Assembly (NCBI GenBank): GCA_016934825.1
Contig: JAFGSB010000084.1
Location: 1 to 64,000 of the forward strand
Source of the DNA: Candidatus Zhuqueibacterota bacterium
GTDB lineage: Bacteria > Zhuqueibacterota > Zhuqueibacteria > Residuimicrobiales > Krinioviventaceae
Length of the DNA: 64,000 bases
Direction of reading: 5' to 3'
A program made the translations under genes and the position numbers. Shown in pieces: positions 1 to 9,607 of this stretch. Within the stretch, counting starts at the first letter, position 1; the number at the start of each line of letters is the position of its first letter. The notes beneath the pieces were generated by a model, which searched no databases, was not told the DNA's origin, and saw only the letters and a program-made list of their open reading frames with translations.

Positions 1-247
1 AAATTTCAAATCAATAATTTTTATATTGTTATGAAAGTTTATGATGAAAAATTTTCCGACTCCCGGTATTCAGTTGACCGGATCGAAAGAAAAAGTATGG
101 TCAATACAGAAAAATAGAAAATCCATAATGAATTCCCCGCGTCAATGTGTTTTTGTCTCATTAATTAGGAGCAAGAATTTGTATTATGGTGTTGACATGC
201 CTTATACAGTCCGGTCAATAATTTTTAACTGAATAATAAAACCATAT

Positions 248-281
248 AAAAAAAAGGGGTCGGCATGAATTGCCAACCCCT
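248..281 (-). terminator. Rho-independent terminator after tRNA-Pro
   Basis: Read on the minus strand, a GC-rich stem (AGGGGTTGGCA paired with TGCCGACCCCT around a short ATTCA loop) is followed at once by a run of eight T. It lies a few bases beyond the tRNA 3' end, so it probably ends the transcript that carries the upstream membrane-protein gene and the tRNA. Confidence 0.8.
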
Positions 282-284
282 CAT

Positions 285-360
<76 letters not shown>

Positions 361-370
361 AAATTTTTGA

Positions 371-868
371 TTAGAAAATACTGAAAATTCCAAGCGAGGT
401 TAATGTAACAATTGTTGCGGACATAATCAAGCCAAAAATTACGGCAAGTGTGGATTTCCAAAATTTTATTCCAAACAGGAATGCCGCAAGACTCCCCGTC
501 CATGCGCCGGTCACAGGCAGCGGAATTCCGACAAAAATAACAAGACCCCAAAATTCATATTTTTCAATCATTTTACCCTTTTTCCTGGTACGGGCAAATA
601 TCCAGTTGAAAAAACGGTCAAAAACCGGGTAGCGTGATAATAATTTGTATATTTTATCAAAAAATAATAATAACGGGAATACCGGTATCAAATTACCGAT
701 GATCGCAAAAAAAACGGCAGCCGGTACGGATAATCCACCGCCAATTGGGGGTCCGGCCAGTGCCCACGGTATGGCCCCGCGTAATTCAGCTATCGGCAAA
801 GTGGCAATGATCACCGTAACCAGTTCTTTCGGCATCGAAGAGAAAAAGTGTGCAATATGTTCTACCAT
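371..868 (-). CDS. Small multidrug export family membrane protein (COG2426)
   Basis: This 165-residue protein is strongly hydrophobic, with membrane segments near residues 16-39, 48-70, 106-134 and 139-162. The early ELRGAIP motif and the late PLPVTGAWTG motif are typical of the COG2426/Sm_multidrug_ex family. The family is named for export of small molecules, but I know of no firmly established substrate. The start is supported by GGAG five bases upstream of the ATG. The gene immediately precedes tRNA-Pro in the direction of transcription. Family placement is fairly sure; the transport role is only the family name. Confidence 0.8.
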   Translation of the reverse strand: MVEHIAHFFSSMPKELVTVIIATLPIAELRGAIPWALAGPPIGGGLSVPAAVFFAIIGNLIPVFPLLLFFDKIYKLLSRYPVFDRFFNWIFARTRKKGKMIEKYEFWGLVIFVGIPLPVTGAWTGSLAAFLFGIKFWKSTLAVIFGLIMSATIVTLTSLGIFSIF

Positions 869-902
869 TCATTCTCCATAAAATATAAGGTATATGTAAT
901 AT

Positions 903-1586
903 TTACCATGTAAAACTTCTGAAAACAAGTTTGATAAACCTGAATGTGTCCCCGAACAAATTTATGGAACTAAATTCGTTGCCGTATTTTGTTTCAATGG
1001 GGATTTCTTTGATTTTGCACCGGCATTTCCCCAACCTGAGAATCATTTCTGATTCGAATTGAAATCCTTGTTCGGAAAATATATCGGGATCGATACAATC
1101 GAGCCGAAAGGCCCGGTATCCGCACTGGCTGTCATGAATTCGTATATTACCCGCACACAGGGAAACGATTATGGATGTAATACCGTTGCTTAAAATTCGA
1201 TGCAACGGCATCCGGTTCGTTCTGTTTTGCCGGTTTCCCAGCAAAAGATCAACTTTATTATTTCTGATCTGCCGGAGAAAATCAGAAATATAACGAGGCT
1301 GGTGCTGACCGTCGCCATCCAGTGTAATGACCCATTTATAACCGGCTTTTTTAGCATATTTTAATCCGGTTAACAGTGCCGCACCTTTTCCCATATTGTG
1401 TGCATGTTCAATAATATGTACAGACAGTTTCCTGATAATGTTTCCGGTGCTGTCTGTAGAGCCGTCGTTCATGACGACAATATTATGATTATCGATATAT
1501 TTGGATAATTCAAAGACCAGTTTTTCTATATTATCTGCTTCATTAAAAACGGGAATGAGGATCAGAACATCATTTATTTTATTCAT
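903..1586 (-). CDS. Family 2 glycosyltransferase (dolichol-phosphate-sugar synthase type)
   Basis: The 227-residue protein is a single GT-A domain. Residues 8-16 carry the opening IPVFNEADN motif, NDGSTDSTG is at 40-48 and the LDGDGQHQP metal/nucleotide motif is at 89-97. SQCGYRAF at 153-160 is typical of the DPM1-like branch. There is no membrane segment, so it would act at the cytoplasmic face, transferring a sugar from a nucleotide donor, most likely to a polyprenyl phosphate. Donor and acceptor cannot be read from sequence. It is followed by the membrane-protein gene at 371-868 with a 34-base gap. Confidence 0.85.
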   Translation of the reverse strand: MNKINDVLILIPVFNEADNIEKLVFELSKYIDNHNIVVMNDGSTDSTGNIIRKLSVHIIEHAHNMGKGAALLTGLKYAKKAGYKWVITLDGDGQHQPRYISDFLRQIRNNKVDLLLGNRQNRTNRMPLHRILSNGITSIIVSLCAGNIRIHDSQCGYRAFRLDCIDPDIFSEQGFQFESEMILRLGKCRCKIKEIPIETKYGNEFSSINLFGDTFRFIKLVFRSFTW

Positions 1587-1656
1587 ATTTTCCCGTATCT
1601 AAAGAATATTAATAATATTTATTGCTTACGCCGATATAGAATTCAGGATATGTGTT

Positions 1657-2196
1657 TTATTTCAATCTTTTAAAAATATTAAATCCGAATTTTGTTTCCA
1701 CAATATCGCTTGTGGAATTGACCTGGAGTTTTAAAATAGCGTTTTCAATGTTGGCCGGAAAATCGCCTTTATTAAAATAGCCCAGATCTCCGCCTTTGGA
1801 AGCGCTCGGTGAAATAGATTTTGATTTTGCCAATTCGGAAAAATCTTTGCCGGTCTTGATCTGTTTCAATATATCCTCGGCTTCCGCTCTGGTTTTTACC
1901 AAAATATGCAGCGCCCTGTAATCACCTTTGAGGGCATCCGGTCTGACGTTGGTTAACGATTCCTTCCAAATCCAGCCGGTTATTTGCACACGGACCCAAT
2001 TATCCTGTTCCTGCATTACCGTCATTTCCGTTCCCTCAAGTAACGAACCTATTTTTTTGCCGCTTGGCACCAAACGTAAATTTTCCTCGGGGACCTTTAC
2101 ATACATTCTGGATGAAATTCCCTGCGCATTCAGGTCAAGAGTACTCATAATCCAAATCAAGGCCAGAACAATTGAAAATATTTTTAAAAATCTCAT
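1657..2196 (-). CDS. Secreted SH3-domain / parvulin-type peptidyl-prolyl isomerase
   Basis: Residues 1-25 form a signal peptide ending in LNAQ. Residues about 31-82 are a bacterial SH3-like domain (NLRLVPSGKKIG, WVRVQITGWIW). Residues about 92-179 are a PpiC/rotamase domain with the usual ALHILVKTRAEAE start, FSELAKSKSISPSASKGGDLGYF core and ETKFGFNIFK end. The family catalyses cis-trans proline isomerisation during folding of exported proteins, here in the periplasm. At 179 residues it is much shorter than SurA or PrsA, with no separate chaperone domain. The SH3 domain may tether it to the cell wall or to a partner. Confidence 0.82.
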   Translation of the reverse strand: MRFLKIFSIVLALIWIMSTLDLNAQGISSRMYVKVPEENLRLVPSGKKIGSLLEGTEMTVMQEQDNWVRVQITGWIWKESLTNVRPDALKGDYRALHILVKTRAEAEDILKQIKTGKDFSELAKSKSISPSASKGGDLGYFNKGDFPANIENAILKLQVNSTSDIVETKFGFNIFKRLK

Positions 2197-2331
2197 CGAA
2201 TCACAAACCTCCAGTTTTCATGTATTACCTTAATTTTTAAAATATACTAAATATTTTATAAATAATCACTTTATATTTTCAGATTTCATAATTACCGGTA
2301 TATAGAATACAAAGCAAACTTAAATTATTAG

Positions 2332-3387
2332 TCACTCCCGCCAGTTTTCGACATATTCAACAATGACATCCGCGATATTTGACTCGGGAATTTTCTTAAT
2401 GACACGGCCCTTTTTAAATATTACCGCACTGTGTTTGCCGCAGGCCACGCCGATATCGGCTTCTTTCGCCTCGCCGGGACCGTTAACAACACAGCCCATA
2501 ATTGCAACAGTCAACCGTTTTTGCATATTGGCAAGCCTTTTTTCAACTTCATTGACAATCGGAACCAGATCAACCTCCGTTCGGCCGCAGGTCGGACATG
2601 AAATGATATTCACACCTTTGTGGTATAAATCCAGGTTTTTTAAAATTTCGAAACCGACAACCACTTCATCTACCGGGTCGCCGGTCAAGGAAACGCGCAG
2701 CGTATCCCCGATGCCTTCATATAATAAAATTCCTAATCCAACGGCGGATTTGATTGTCCCGGAACGTAACGTACCGGCTTCGGTTACGCCGATATGCAGC
2801 GGAACATCCGTTTGCTCAGAAACAATCCGGTACGCGTGGATTGTTTTCAATACATCGGACGATTTCAGGGATAAAACGAGATGTTCGGCGCCGAATTCCC
2901 GGCATAGTTCGATGTTGTTCAATCCGCTTTTTACCAGGGCGTTGACGGTTGCGCCTCCCTCCTCTTTTAGAATAGATTTTTCAACGGAACCGGAGTTGAC
3001 GCCAACACGGATCGGAATTTTGTACGCCGCTGCCTTTTTTACAACTTGCCGGACCCGTTCACGACTGCCGATGTTTCCGGGATTGATCCGAATTTTATCG
3101 GCCCCTGCGTCAATTGAGCCAAGCGCCAGTTTGTAATCAAAATGAATATCGGCAACAAGCGGACAGTTCACCTGTTTTTTAATTTGCTCGAACGCCCGCA
3201 CTGATTCTTCATCCGGAACGGCCAGACGAACAATCTGACAGCCAGCCGCAACAAGCCGGTTAATCTGTTCCAGCGTCGATGATATATCGGTGGTTTTGGT
3301 ATTGGTCATCGATTGCACCGAAACAGACTCACCGCCTCCTACAGGGACATGGCCTACGAATATCTTTTTTGTGATCTTTCTGGTCAA
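2332..3387 (-). CDS. ispG: 4-hydroxy-3-methylbut-2-enyl diphosphate synthase (IspG/GcpE)
   Basis: IspG is the sixth step of the MEP isoprenoid pathway; it reduces cyclic MEcPP to HMBPP with a [4Fe-4S] cluster. The TIM-barrel half opens with VSVQSMTNTKT and contains ADIHFDYKLAL and KIRINPGNIG. The cluster ligands are visible: Cys264 and Cys267 in SCPTCGR, Cys299 in MGCVVNGPGEA, with Glu306 as the fourth ligand position. At 351 residues it is the short bacterial form without the plant insert. The start codon is TTG; no in-frame ATG lies between it and the upstream stop, and the usual N-terminus is complete from here. Confidence 0.96.
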   Translation of the reverse strand: MTRKITKKIFVGHVPVGGGESVSVQSMTNTKTTDISSTLEQINRLVAAGCQIVRLAVPDEESVRAFEQIKKQVNCPLVADIHFDYKLALGSIDAGADKIRINPGNIGSRERVRQVVKKAAAYKIPIRVGVNSGSVEKSILKEEGGATVNALVKSGLNNIELCREFGAEHLVLSLKSSDVLKTIHAYRIVSEQTDVPLHIGVTEAGTLRSGTIKSAVGLGILLYEGIGDTLRVSLTGDPVDEVVVGFEILKNLDLYHKGVNIISCPTCGRTEVDLVPIVNEVEKRLANMQKRLTVAIMGCVVNGPGEAKEADIGVACGKHSAVIFKKGRVIKKIPESNIADVIVEYVENWRE

Positions 3388-3534
3388 ATTATTACTTTTT
3401 AAATATTAAAATCATAAATGTAGATAATTTATTAAGAAAATCAAGAGATTTCTGGCGTGTAAAACAAATCAGAGTGACACGGACGCTCATTCACCATAAC
3501 AATATATATAATCCCCGGTCTCGCTTTTTAATAA

Positions 3535-4722
3535 TCAAATAATCCCCATGATTTGACCCACTTTTCCAAATGCGACCAATAATTTATCCAGGTCTTTTTT
3601 ATCATGAGCGGCGGAAATCTGCACCCGGATTCGCGCCAGCCCTTTGGGAACAACCGGATAACTGAATCCGATGACATAAATACCCTCTTTTAATAAGGCA
3701 TCCGCCATCTGGTGAGCGATTTTCTCGTCGTATAACATAACTGCTACGATGGGATGTACGCCCGATTTAATGTCAAATCCCAATCCGGCCATTCTCTCAC
3801 GGAAATATTTGGTATTCTCCTCCAGTTTGTCCCGCAATTCTGTAGTTTCAGATATCATATCGATAACTGTTATGGTTGCGGCGACTATTGCAGGAGCCAG
3901 CGAATTGGAAAATAAATACGGCCGGCTTTTTTGCCGCAGAAATTCGATGAGTTCCTTTCTACCGGATACACAGCCTCCGGATGCGCCGCCAAGCGCTTTA
4001 CCAAAAGTTGTCGTGACAAGGTCGATGCGCCCCATTACATCGCAGTATTCCGTTACGCCACGTCCGGTTTTACCCATAAATCCCGTCGCGTGACAGTCAT
4101 CGACCATGACCAGAGCATCATATCTCTCGGCCAGATCACAAATTTTTTGTAACGGGGCAATATCGCCGTCCATTGAAAAGACTCCGTCCGTCGCAATGAC
4201 GCGGTATTTCAGACCGGAAGTCTCTTTGAGTTTATTTTCCAGGTCCGGCATGTCGCAATGCTGGTAAATAAAACGCTGCGCTTTGGTCAAACGTATACCG
4301 TCAATAATCGAAGCATGGTTTAGTGCATCCGTAATAATGGCGCAATCTCGATCAAATAAGGGTTCAAAAACACCGCCGTTGGCGTCGAAACAGGCCGCGT
4401 ACAGAATCGTATCCTCCGTTCCCAGGAACTGTGACATTTTACGTTCCAGTTGCTTATGAATATCCTGGGTGCCGCATATAAACCGGACCGACGATAAACC
4501 GAAACCCCATTCATCCAGTGCTTTTTTCGCGGCGGCGATCACTTTCGGATGCCCGGACAAACCAAGATAATTATTGGCACAAAAGTTCAATACCTCCTGG
4601 CCGGATTTTACTTTGATCTGAGCACCCTGCGGACCGACGATTATTCTTTCATCTTTATATAAACCGGCTTTCCGAATTTCCTCTAATTGCTGTTGGAGAT
4701 CGGTTTTAATTTGACCAAACAT
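3535..4722 (-). CDS. kbl: Glycine C-acetyltransferase (2-amino-3-ketobutyrate CoA ligase)
   Basis: This is a PLP enzyme of the alpha-oxoamine synthase family, 395 residues, close to the 398 of the E. coli enzyme. The PLP lysine is Lys242 in [13 protein letters not shown]; the aspartate/histidine pair is in [20 protein letters not shown] and [10 protein letters not shown] are typical of Kbl. It cleaves 2-amino-3-ketobutyrate with CoA to glycine and acetyl-CoA, completing threonine breakdown begun by Tdh. The tdh gene lies just upstream on the same strand, but a 742-residue surface-protein gene separates the two, an unusual arrangement for this pair. Confidence 0.94.
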   Translation of the reverse strand: MFGQIKTDLQQQLEEIRKAGLYKDERIIVGPQGAQIKVKSGQEVLNFCANNYLGLSGHPKVIAAAKKALDEWGFGLSSVRFICGTQDIHKQLERKMSQFLGTEDTILYAACFDANGGVFEPLFDRDCAIITDALNHASIIDGIRLTKAQRFIYQHCDMPDLENKLKETSGLKYRVIATDGVFSMDGDIAPLQKICDLAERYDALVMVDDCHATGFMGKTGRGVTEYCDVMGRIDLVTTTFGKALGGASGGCVSGRKELIEFLRQKSRPYLFSNSLAPAIVAATITVIDMISETTELRDKLEENTKYFRERMAGLGFDIKSGVHPIVAVMLYDEKIAHQMADALLKEGIYVIGFSYPVVPKGLARIRVQISAAHDKKDLDKLLVAFGKVGQIMGII

Positions 4723-4752
4723 GGAGCCTCCATATTAATTTTGATTAAACCA

Positions 4753-6981
4753 TCACTTTATATAGAGCATTTTTCTGACGGCCTGAAAATCATCGGCCGT
4801 AATTTTACACAAATAAACGCCGGAAGGATACGGGGATGCATCCCAGGTAAACGTATAGTTACCGGCTGAAAGAGATTGAGTATTCAGTTTTTCGATTAAT
4901 TGACCCGACATGTTATAAACACGCAGTTCGATATAACATGTTTTGGAAAGTCCGAATCGAATACAAGTATTTGAATTAAAAGGATTTGGGAAATTGGGTG
5001 ACAAATAAAATTTATCGGGTATTTCCGAGTCGATATCGGAAATCAGTGTCGGATTACTAACTTTAATAAAATCTTCTTTTATTTTGGTATCGTTGCCGCC
5101 GGGACCCGTAACAGTCAATGAAACATTAAAAGTATCCGCTTTTTCATAGATATGGATTGGATTTTGTGCTGAACTCATATTACCGTCTCCAAAATCCCAT
5201 AACCATTCTGTTATCGCACCGGTTGACTGATCGGTAAAATGAACAGTAAGCGGTTTTAAACCCTCTGTTGCGTCAGCAGTAAATTCCGCAACGGGAGAAT
5301 TCTCATATACATAAACAGTAGCGGTTTTCATATCAGAACCACCCGGCCCGGTAACTTCAAGGGTGACGGCAAAGTTACCGGAAGTCTGGTACGTATGTGT
5401 CGGATCATGTTGAGTGCTGTTATAACCGTCGCCGAAATCCCAGAACCTGGATGTTATATCGCCGGTTGAATTGTCCTGAAAAAAAACTTCCAGGGGTGCG
5501 GTACCTTCCTGTGGTTCAAAATCGAATAAAGCTACAGGAGGTAAATATTCTTTGCTATCTATAAGAACTATATAATTACTTTTTGCGCCAGAGGCTTCAT
5601 GCGCTAAATTTCCTCCCAAAGTAATACTACCTGCGGAAACTTCTTTTTTCCATAGGCCCAAAGGGCTTGCCTCATCGGAAACCTGTATTTGTCTGTTTGT
5701 ATTTTGAAAATTTTGTAAAAGCCAATCCGGAAAAGTAACGGCCCGGTGGTCGTAGGCAACATATACTATCGCATCATTCTGTAAATGAAGGGTAATAAAC
5801 GAATTACTTGAATTCTTTTTATCGTCATTAGCTGTTTTTAACCAGATCAGATTTTTTAACGTATCCGGTATATTTGTTATATAGTAATTACGGTCGATAT
5901 AATAATTGTCCCCCTCTTTTAAATATGCAAGTTCATAATTTACCGGTGTTATTATCGATACATTTTCTACAACTTGATCCGTAAAACGATAGGCGGTAAC
6001 TGAAAATAACTCCGGTTTCAGGCAATTGGGCATATTTTGATAAGTTAACCAGTGCCCCATATCAACACTGAATCCCATCCATAATATCATATGTCCCGGT
6101 GTAAAATGGACCGGATCGTCGTTTAAAATCATATATAACTCATTTGTATAACAATATGGGTAAATATCTTCAAAACCATCCGTTTTGATATTATGCTGTT
6201 TTGTAAACTCGACGCCTATTGCCGCCTGTGGGGCGCTTTCACCGGACCCGCGCCCGATCGCCTGTGAGGGGGCCTGCTGTAAATTCATCATGATTTTTAC
6301 TGCCTGGTCAATATCTGAACCGCTTTGTAGTTCGAACCTTGCAATATAAGGCTGGTTAAAGTGATTTGTAAATTCTGCGGCTCCGTCATTCAATAAAAGT
6401 TCATTCAGCTTTGCGTATGTAATCGGATTATAACCGAAATTTTCAGTAACAATGTCCACCGTGGTTTTTACTTCATAAGCGTAAATTGAAACATTATCAA
6501 TTGTATGAAAAATTAAATCATACTCTAATTTATTTCCCAACGAAACCGAACAACCCATCCAAATTGTACCGCTTGCATCTGAATGCAACATAAAATCCGG
6601 TGTAACGATTACCCCAAGTGTTTTAGAATTACAATATGAAGTCACATCAACCCAGCCTTCATCGCTATGTACAGAATGACCGTTGATCATAATAGCGGAA
6701 TAAAAATCATCATCCGAGGATAGACTTGCAATAACTTTGGCAGGAATTTGATTTAAAAAAAAGTCAATAATTGTACTTCCATCATCCGGCCATCCGTCAC
6801 AATATATGTTGAATTTGTAAACAAAAGGCTGGGTAAACGAAGATTTGAACTCATCGGGCAGCATATCATCCAATTGTGATTTTGTAATTTGCTGATGATT
6901 TAAAGGATAGAAATCATTTGAGAACGCATTAATAAAAAGAAGCAATACTAAAATTACCAAAAAATTTAATTTGTGACCCAT
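4753..6981 (-). CDS. Secreted PKD-domain surface protein with C-terminal sorting domain
   Basis: A signal peptide covers residues 1-21. Residues about 30-175 and 177-355 are two diverged copies of one unrecognised domain (compare SFTQPFVYKF with HFNQPYIARF, and GTIWMGCSVSLG with MILWMGFSVDMG). Residues about 375-485 resemble the golvesin/CBM-like module found behind secreted polysaccharide-active proteins (IVYVAYDHRAVTFPDWL). Two PKD domains follow (about 491-570 and 572-651), each with WDFGDG. Residues 654-742 are the FlgD-like sorting domain (FPNPFNSNT, then PSGVY and a basic end) used by type-IX-like secretion. No enzyme motif was seen. It is probably a surface adhesin or carbohydrate-binding protein. 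Confidence 0.8.
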   Translation of the reverse strand: MGHKLNFLVILVLLLFINAFSNDFYPLNHQQITKSQLDDMLPDEFKSSFTQPFVYKFNIYCDGWPDDGSTIIDFFLNQIPAKVIASLSSDDDFYSAIMINGHSVHSDEGWVDVTSYCNSKTLGVIVTPDFMLHSDASGTIWMGCSVSLGNKLEYDLIFHTIDNVSIYAYEVKTTVDIVTENFGYNPITYAKLNELLLNDGAAEFTNHFNQPYIARFELQSGSDIDQAVKIMMNLQQAPSQAIGRGSGESAPQAAIGVEFTKQHNIKTDGFEDIYPYCYTNELYMILNDDPVHFTPGHMILWMGFSVDMGHWLTYQNMPNCLKPELFSVTAYRFTDQVVENVSIITPVNYELAYLKEGDNYYIDRNYYITNIPDTLKNLIWLKTANDDKKNSSNSFITLHLQNDAIVYVAYDHRAVTFPDWLLQNFQNTNRQIQVSDEASPLGLWKKEVSAGSITLGGNLAHEASGAKSNYIVLIDSKEYLPPVALFDFEPQEGTAPLEVFFQDNSTGDITSRFWDFGDGYNSTQHDPTHTYQTSGNFAVTLEVTGPGGSDMKTATVYVYENSPVAEFTADATEGLKPLTVHFTDQSTGAITEWLWDFGDGNMSSAQNPIHIYEKADTFNVSLTVTGPGGNDTKIKEDFIKVSNPTLISDIDSEIPDKFYLSPNFPNPFNSNTCIRFGLSKTCYIELRVYNMSGQLIEKLNTQSLSAGNYTFTWDASPYPSGVYLCKITADDFQAVRKMLYIK

Positions 6982-7156
6982 CTTCTTCTCCTTTTGTAGT
7001 ATGAGCGGATCAGTTTTCAGTATTTGTCGAATGAGAGATTAAGAAATATAATCAATCGTCAATACATTATTCATATTCAAAACCTGACAGCGACCTGGAT
7101 TCAAGTGTCCTGTATATGATACAAATTAAAAAATTAAATATACTGATATTATTCAA

Positions 7157-8188
7157 TTAATCTAATTCAAGTATTACTTTACCGGAATTGCCTGACAGCA
7201 TGACTTCAAATCCTTTCTGAAAATCAGTGAAAGCAAATTTGTGGGTCAGTACGGGTGAAATATCCAGTCCGCTTTGCAGCATGGTTTCCATTTTATACCA
7301 GGTTTCGAACATTTCCCGGCCATAAATGCCCTTGATTGTCAAACCTTTAAAAATGATCTGTTCCCAGTCTATGAGGGCGCGGCCCGGCAATATTCCCAGA
7401 AGCGCAATACGTCCGCCGTGGTACATATTCTCCAGCATCGACTCAAAAGCAATGGGATTACCGGACATTTCCAGTCCAATGTCAAAACCGATCATACCCA
7501 GCTCTTTACGGCAATTTTCTATTGTTGTCCGATTGATGTTAATGGCACGTGTTGCCCCCATTTTTTTAGCAAGCTCGAGCCTGTAATCGTTGATATCGGT
7601 GATAACCACATTCCGGGCGCCCACATGCCGGGCTATTGCTACGCTGATCAACCCAATCGGACCGGCGCCGGTGATCAGCACATCTTCACCAACGAGATCG
7701 AATGACAGGGCCGAATGTGTGGCATTTCCGTACGGATCAAAATAGGCGGCCGTTTCATCCGGGATGTTGGCGCTTAATCTCCAGGCATTGGAAGACGGTA
7801 AACAAAGATATTCCGCAAAACAGCCGTCTCGGTTAACGCCGATGCCGATCGTATTTGTGCACAAGTGCCTCCTCCCCGCTCTGCAGCTTCGGCAGACGCC
7901 GCAAACAATATGACCTTCCCCGGATACTCTGTCACCCACGTGGTAACGTGTGACATTTTGACCTTTATCCACCACCTCTCCGACAAACTCATGACCGATG
8001 ATCATCGGGGTTTTAATTGTTCGTTGCGCCCATTCATCCCATTTATAAATATGGACATCCGTACCGCATATAGCTGTTTTTTTTATTTTGACCAGTAAAT
8101 CCGTGTTGCCGATTTCCGGTATTGGAACCTGTTCAAGCCAAAGCCCCGGTTCTTTAACTTTTTTAACCAAAGCTTTCATTTTTTCCAT
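7157..8188 (-). CDS. tdh: L-threonine 3-dehydrogenase
   Basis: This is a zinc-dependent medium-chain dehydrogenase, 343 residues. The catalytic zinc site is Cys41 in [12 protein letters not shown] plus His66-Glu67 in GHEFVG. The structural zinc cysteines are 96, 99, 102 and 110. The NAD site is [25 protein letters not shown] separates Tdh from other alcohol dehydrogenases. It oxidises threonine to 2-amino-3-ketobutyrate, which Kbl (3535-4722) cleaves. The fourth codon is also ATG and matches the usual family N-terminus (MKAL), so the true start may be nine bases further in; neither has a strong ribosome site. Confidence 0.94.
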   Translation of the reverse strand: MEKMKALVKKVKEPGLWLEQVPIPEIGNTDLLVKIKKTAICGTDVHIYKWDEWAQRTIKTPMIIGHEFVGEVVDKGQNVTRYHVGDRVSGEGHIVCGVCRSCRAGRRHLCTNTIGIGVNRDGCFAEYLCLPSSNAWRLSANIPDETAAYFDPYGNATHSALSFDLVGEDVLITGAGPIGLISVAIARHVGARNVVITDINDYRLELAKKMGATRAININRTTIENCRKELGMIGFDIGLEMSGNPIAFESMLENMYHGGRIALLGILPGRALIDWEQIIFKGLTIKGIYGREMFETWYKMETMLQSGLDISPVLTHKFAFTDFQKGFEVMLSGNSGKVILELD

Positions 8189-8404
8189 TTGATTTGCCCT
8201 GTTTTTTTAAATAAGAACATACTGTTTTCCCGCGAATTATTCTTTAGCTATGTTTTATAAAAAATAATTCTATAATAATGTGACAGATCAGGAGATGATT
8301 TATTAAATATTTGATTTTTAAAAGTATCAGGTAATGTTTGCTGGTAATCCCGAATATTTAAAAAAGCAGAATCTGATATAATAGTTCGGAAGATCATTAT
8401 TTTC

Positions 8405-9235
8405 TCATATCAATACAGAACGGTACCAAAATGTGTTATAAAAATTCCGATATTTTTTTTCTTCTCCGACACGTGAAGCAAAATAACCGTAATGATTGTT
8501 AAAATTTGTCCAGTCATTATTTTTTAATGAATTATTGTAAGCACCTTTATTTCCAGCGGTTACGGTTATGGATTGAATCGGGACTTTTTGTTCCCAAATA
8601 CTGATCAGTGAATCGTTTCTTTGTTCATGGAAGATCAGACTGCCGGATGTTATAACCGGCAGATCTGCCGGAGTTAAAGAAGTCAATTTATATGTTGCTT
8701 TGGATTCAGGTAATGAAGGATACCAGAATTTTTCTCCCGGTAGATGAACCCGGTCCTGCTCGATACAACAGTTTTTTTGCACGGAATATCTATTTGAATG
8801 GCCGGGTGAATCGACAGGATGTTTGCCGGCTATTACACCCTGATACCAGATTTGAATATTTTGTGGAAACAGGGATTTTGGCAAATGAATTTTATATAAA
8901 TTAACAGGATTTATATCATTGACATTGGATGAGAATTCGATTTGAGCAAATTTATCACGGGGAATGATTTCATAACTTAACTGTTGATTGCCGACCCGTA
9001 TCTTTTCGATTTGTAACGACTGGTGCAGGAAAAAATAAACGGAATTGGTTTGTTCCCGGTATTCTATTTTTAATGTATCTTTGGCAATTATTCTGTGATC
9101 GTCTGGAATGAGTTTGATCTGAAGATTATGCGAGCAGATATCGGTTAAAATTTTTTCAGGTGATTTTTTACAGCTAAGAAAAAACAGCAAAACATATGCT
9201 AAAACTACGAATAAAATACGTGATATTTTGAGCAT
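8405..9235 (-). CDS. Lipoprotein with M1-peptidase N-terminal domain only
   Basis: The 276-residue protein has a lipobox ending LSC near residue 22. The rest resembles the N-terminal beta-sandwich of M1 aminopeptidases (DTLKIEYRE, VYFFLHQSLQIEKIRVG, KFWYPSLPESKATYKL, ITVTAGNKGAY). The catalytic domain with HExxH is absent; the frame stops at TGA soon after. Downstream, another frame stays open for about 37 codons beyond an AT-rich stretch, so the gene may be a decayed remnant; it may also be a natural stand-alone domain. Membrane-anchored if expressed. Function unknown. Confidence 0.6.
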   Translation of the reverse strand: MLKISRILFVVLAYVLLFFLSCKKSPEKILTDICSHNLQIKLIPDDHRIIAKDTLKIEYREQTNSVYFFLHQSLQIEKIRVGNQQLSYEIIPRDKFAQIEFSSNVNDINPVNLYKIHLPKSLFPQNIQIWYQGVIAGKHPVDSPGHSNRYSVQKNCCIEQDRVHLPGEKFWYPSLPESKATYKLTSLTPADLPVITSGSLIFHEQRNDSLISIWEQKVPIQSITVTAGNKGAYNNSLKNNDWTNFNNHYGYFASRVGEEKKYRNFYNTFWYRSVLI

Positions 9236-9400
9236 TATTTTACTCCGAATAAAAGTGATGATATTAAAATATAAATAATAGCCCCTTAATAGTCAAGAAT
9301 TATGATTGTAAAGCAGAAACGAAAAAATTTAATTTGTAAATGTGAAATAATAGTATTAAATTTAAAATTAAATTTTTATAATTATTTTAATATCCAATAA

Positions 9401-9576
9401 CACCCGTGTCCGGTTAACCCGGACGCGATACCCGTAACATATTATATTATTAACTTTTTCGGATATGAATTCATTAATTGATTTGTTTGAAGAAATTAAA
9501 TTTTAAAATTATATAACTTGATTTTTTGACTTGTAAACCGGATCAGGCAGCGGTGTCCGTTAACCGGACACCAGTG
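9401..9576. repeat. MITE-like mobile repeat, copy A
   Basis: This 176-base element is nearly the reverse complement of copy B at 59756-59935. Shared blocks include CGTAACATATTAT, TTTTCGGATATGA, TTCATTAATTGAT and TAAACCGGATCAGGCAGCGG. The ends are inverted repeats of the form CAC..GTGTCCGGTTAA, and each end is itself a small palindrome around GTTAAC. The flanks are ATCCAATAA and AACCAATAA, a 9-base target duplication with one mismatch. There is no coding frame. It fills most of the 372-base spacer before the FeoA-like gene; its right end supplies the last in-frame stop before that gene. Confidence 0.9.
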
Positions 9577-9607
9577 AACCAATAATAAAATTTTTGATAA
9601 TATACAT

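Noticed and set aside
192-220. TTGACA with a possible -10 at 215-220
   Set aside because: It would transcribe plus-strand DNA where only a minus-strand tRNA and terminator follow.
41-232. 63-codon plus-strand open frame at the window start
   Set aside because: It has low complexity, no ribosome site and no recognisable features.
2363-3136. 257-codon plus-strand open frame opposite ispG
   Set aside because: It lies wholly within a confident ispG gene on the other strand, has no recognisable protein features and mirrors its codons.
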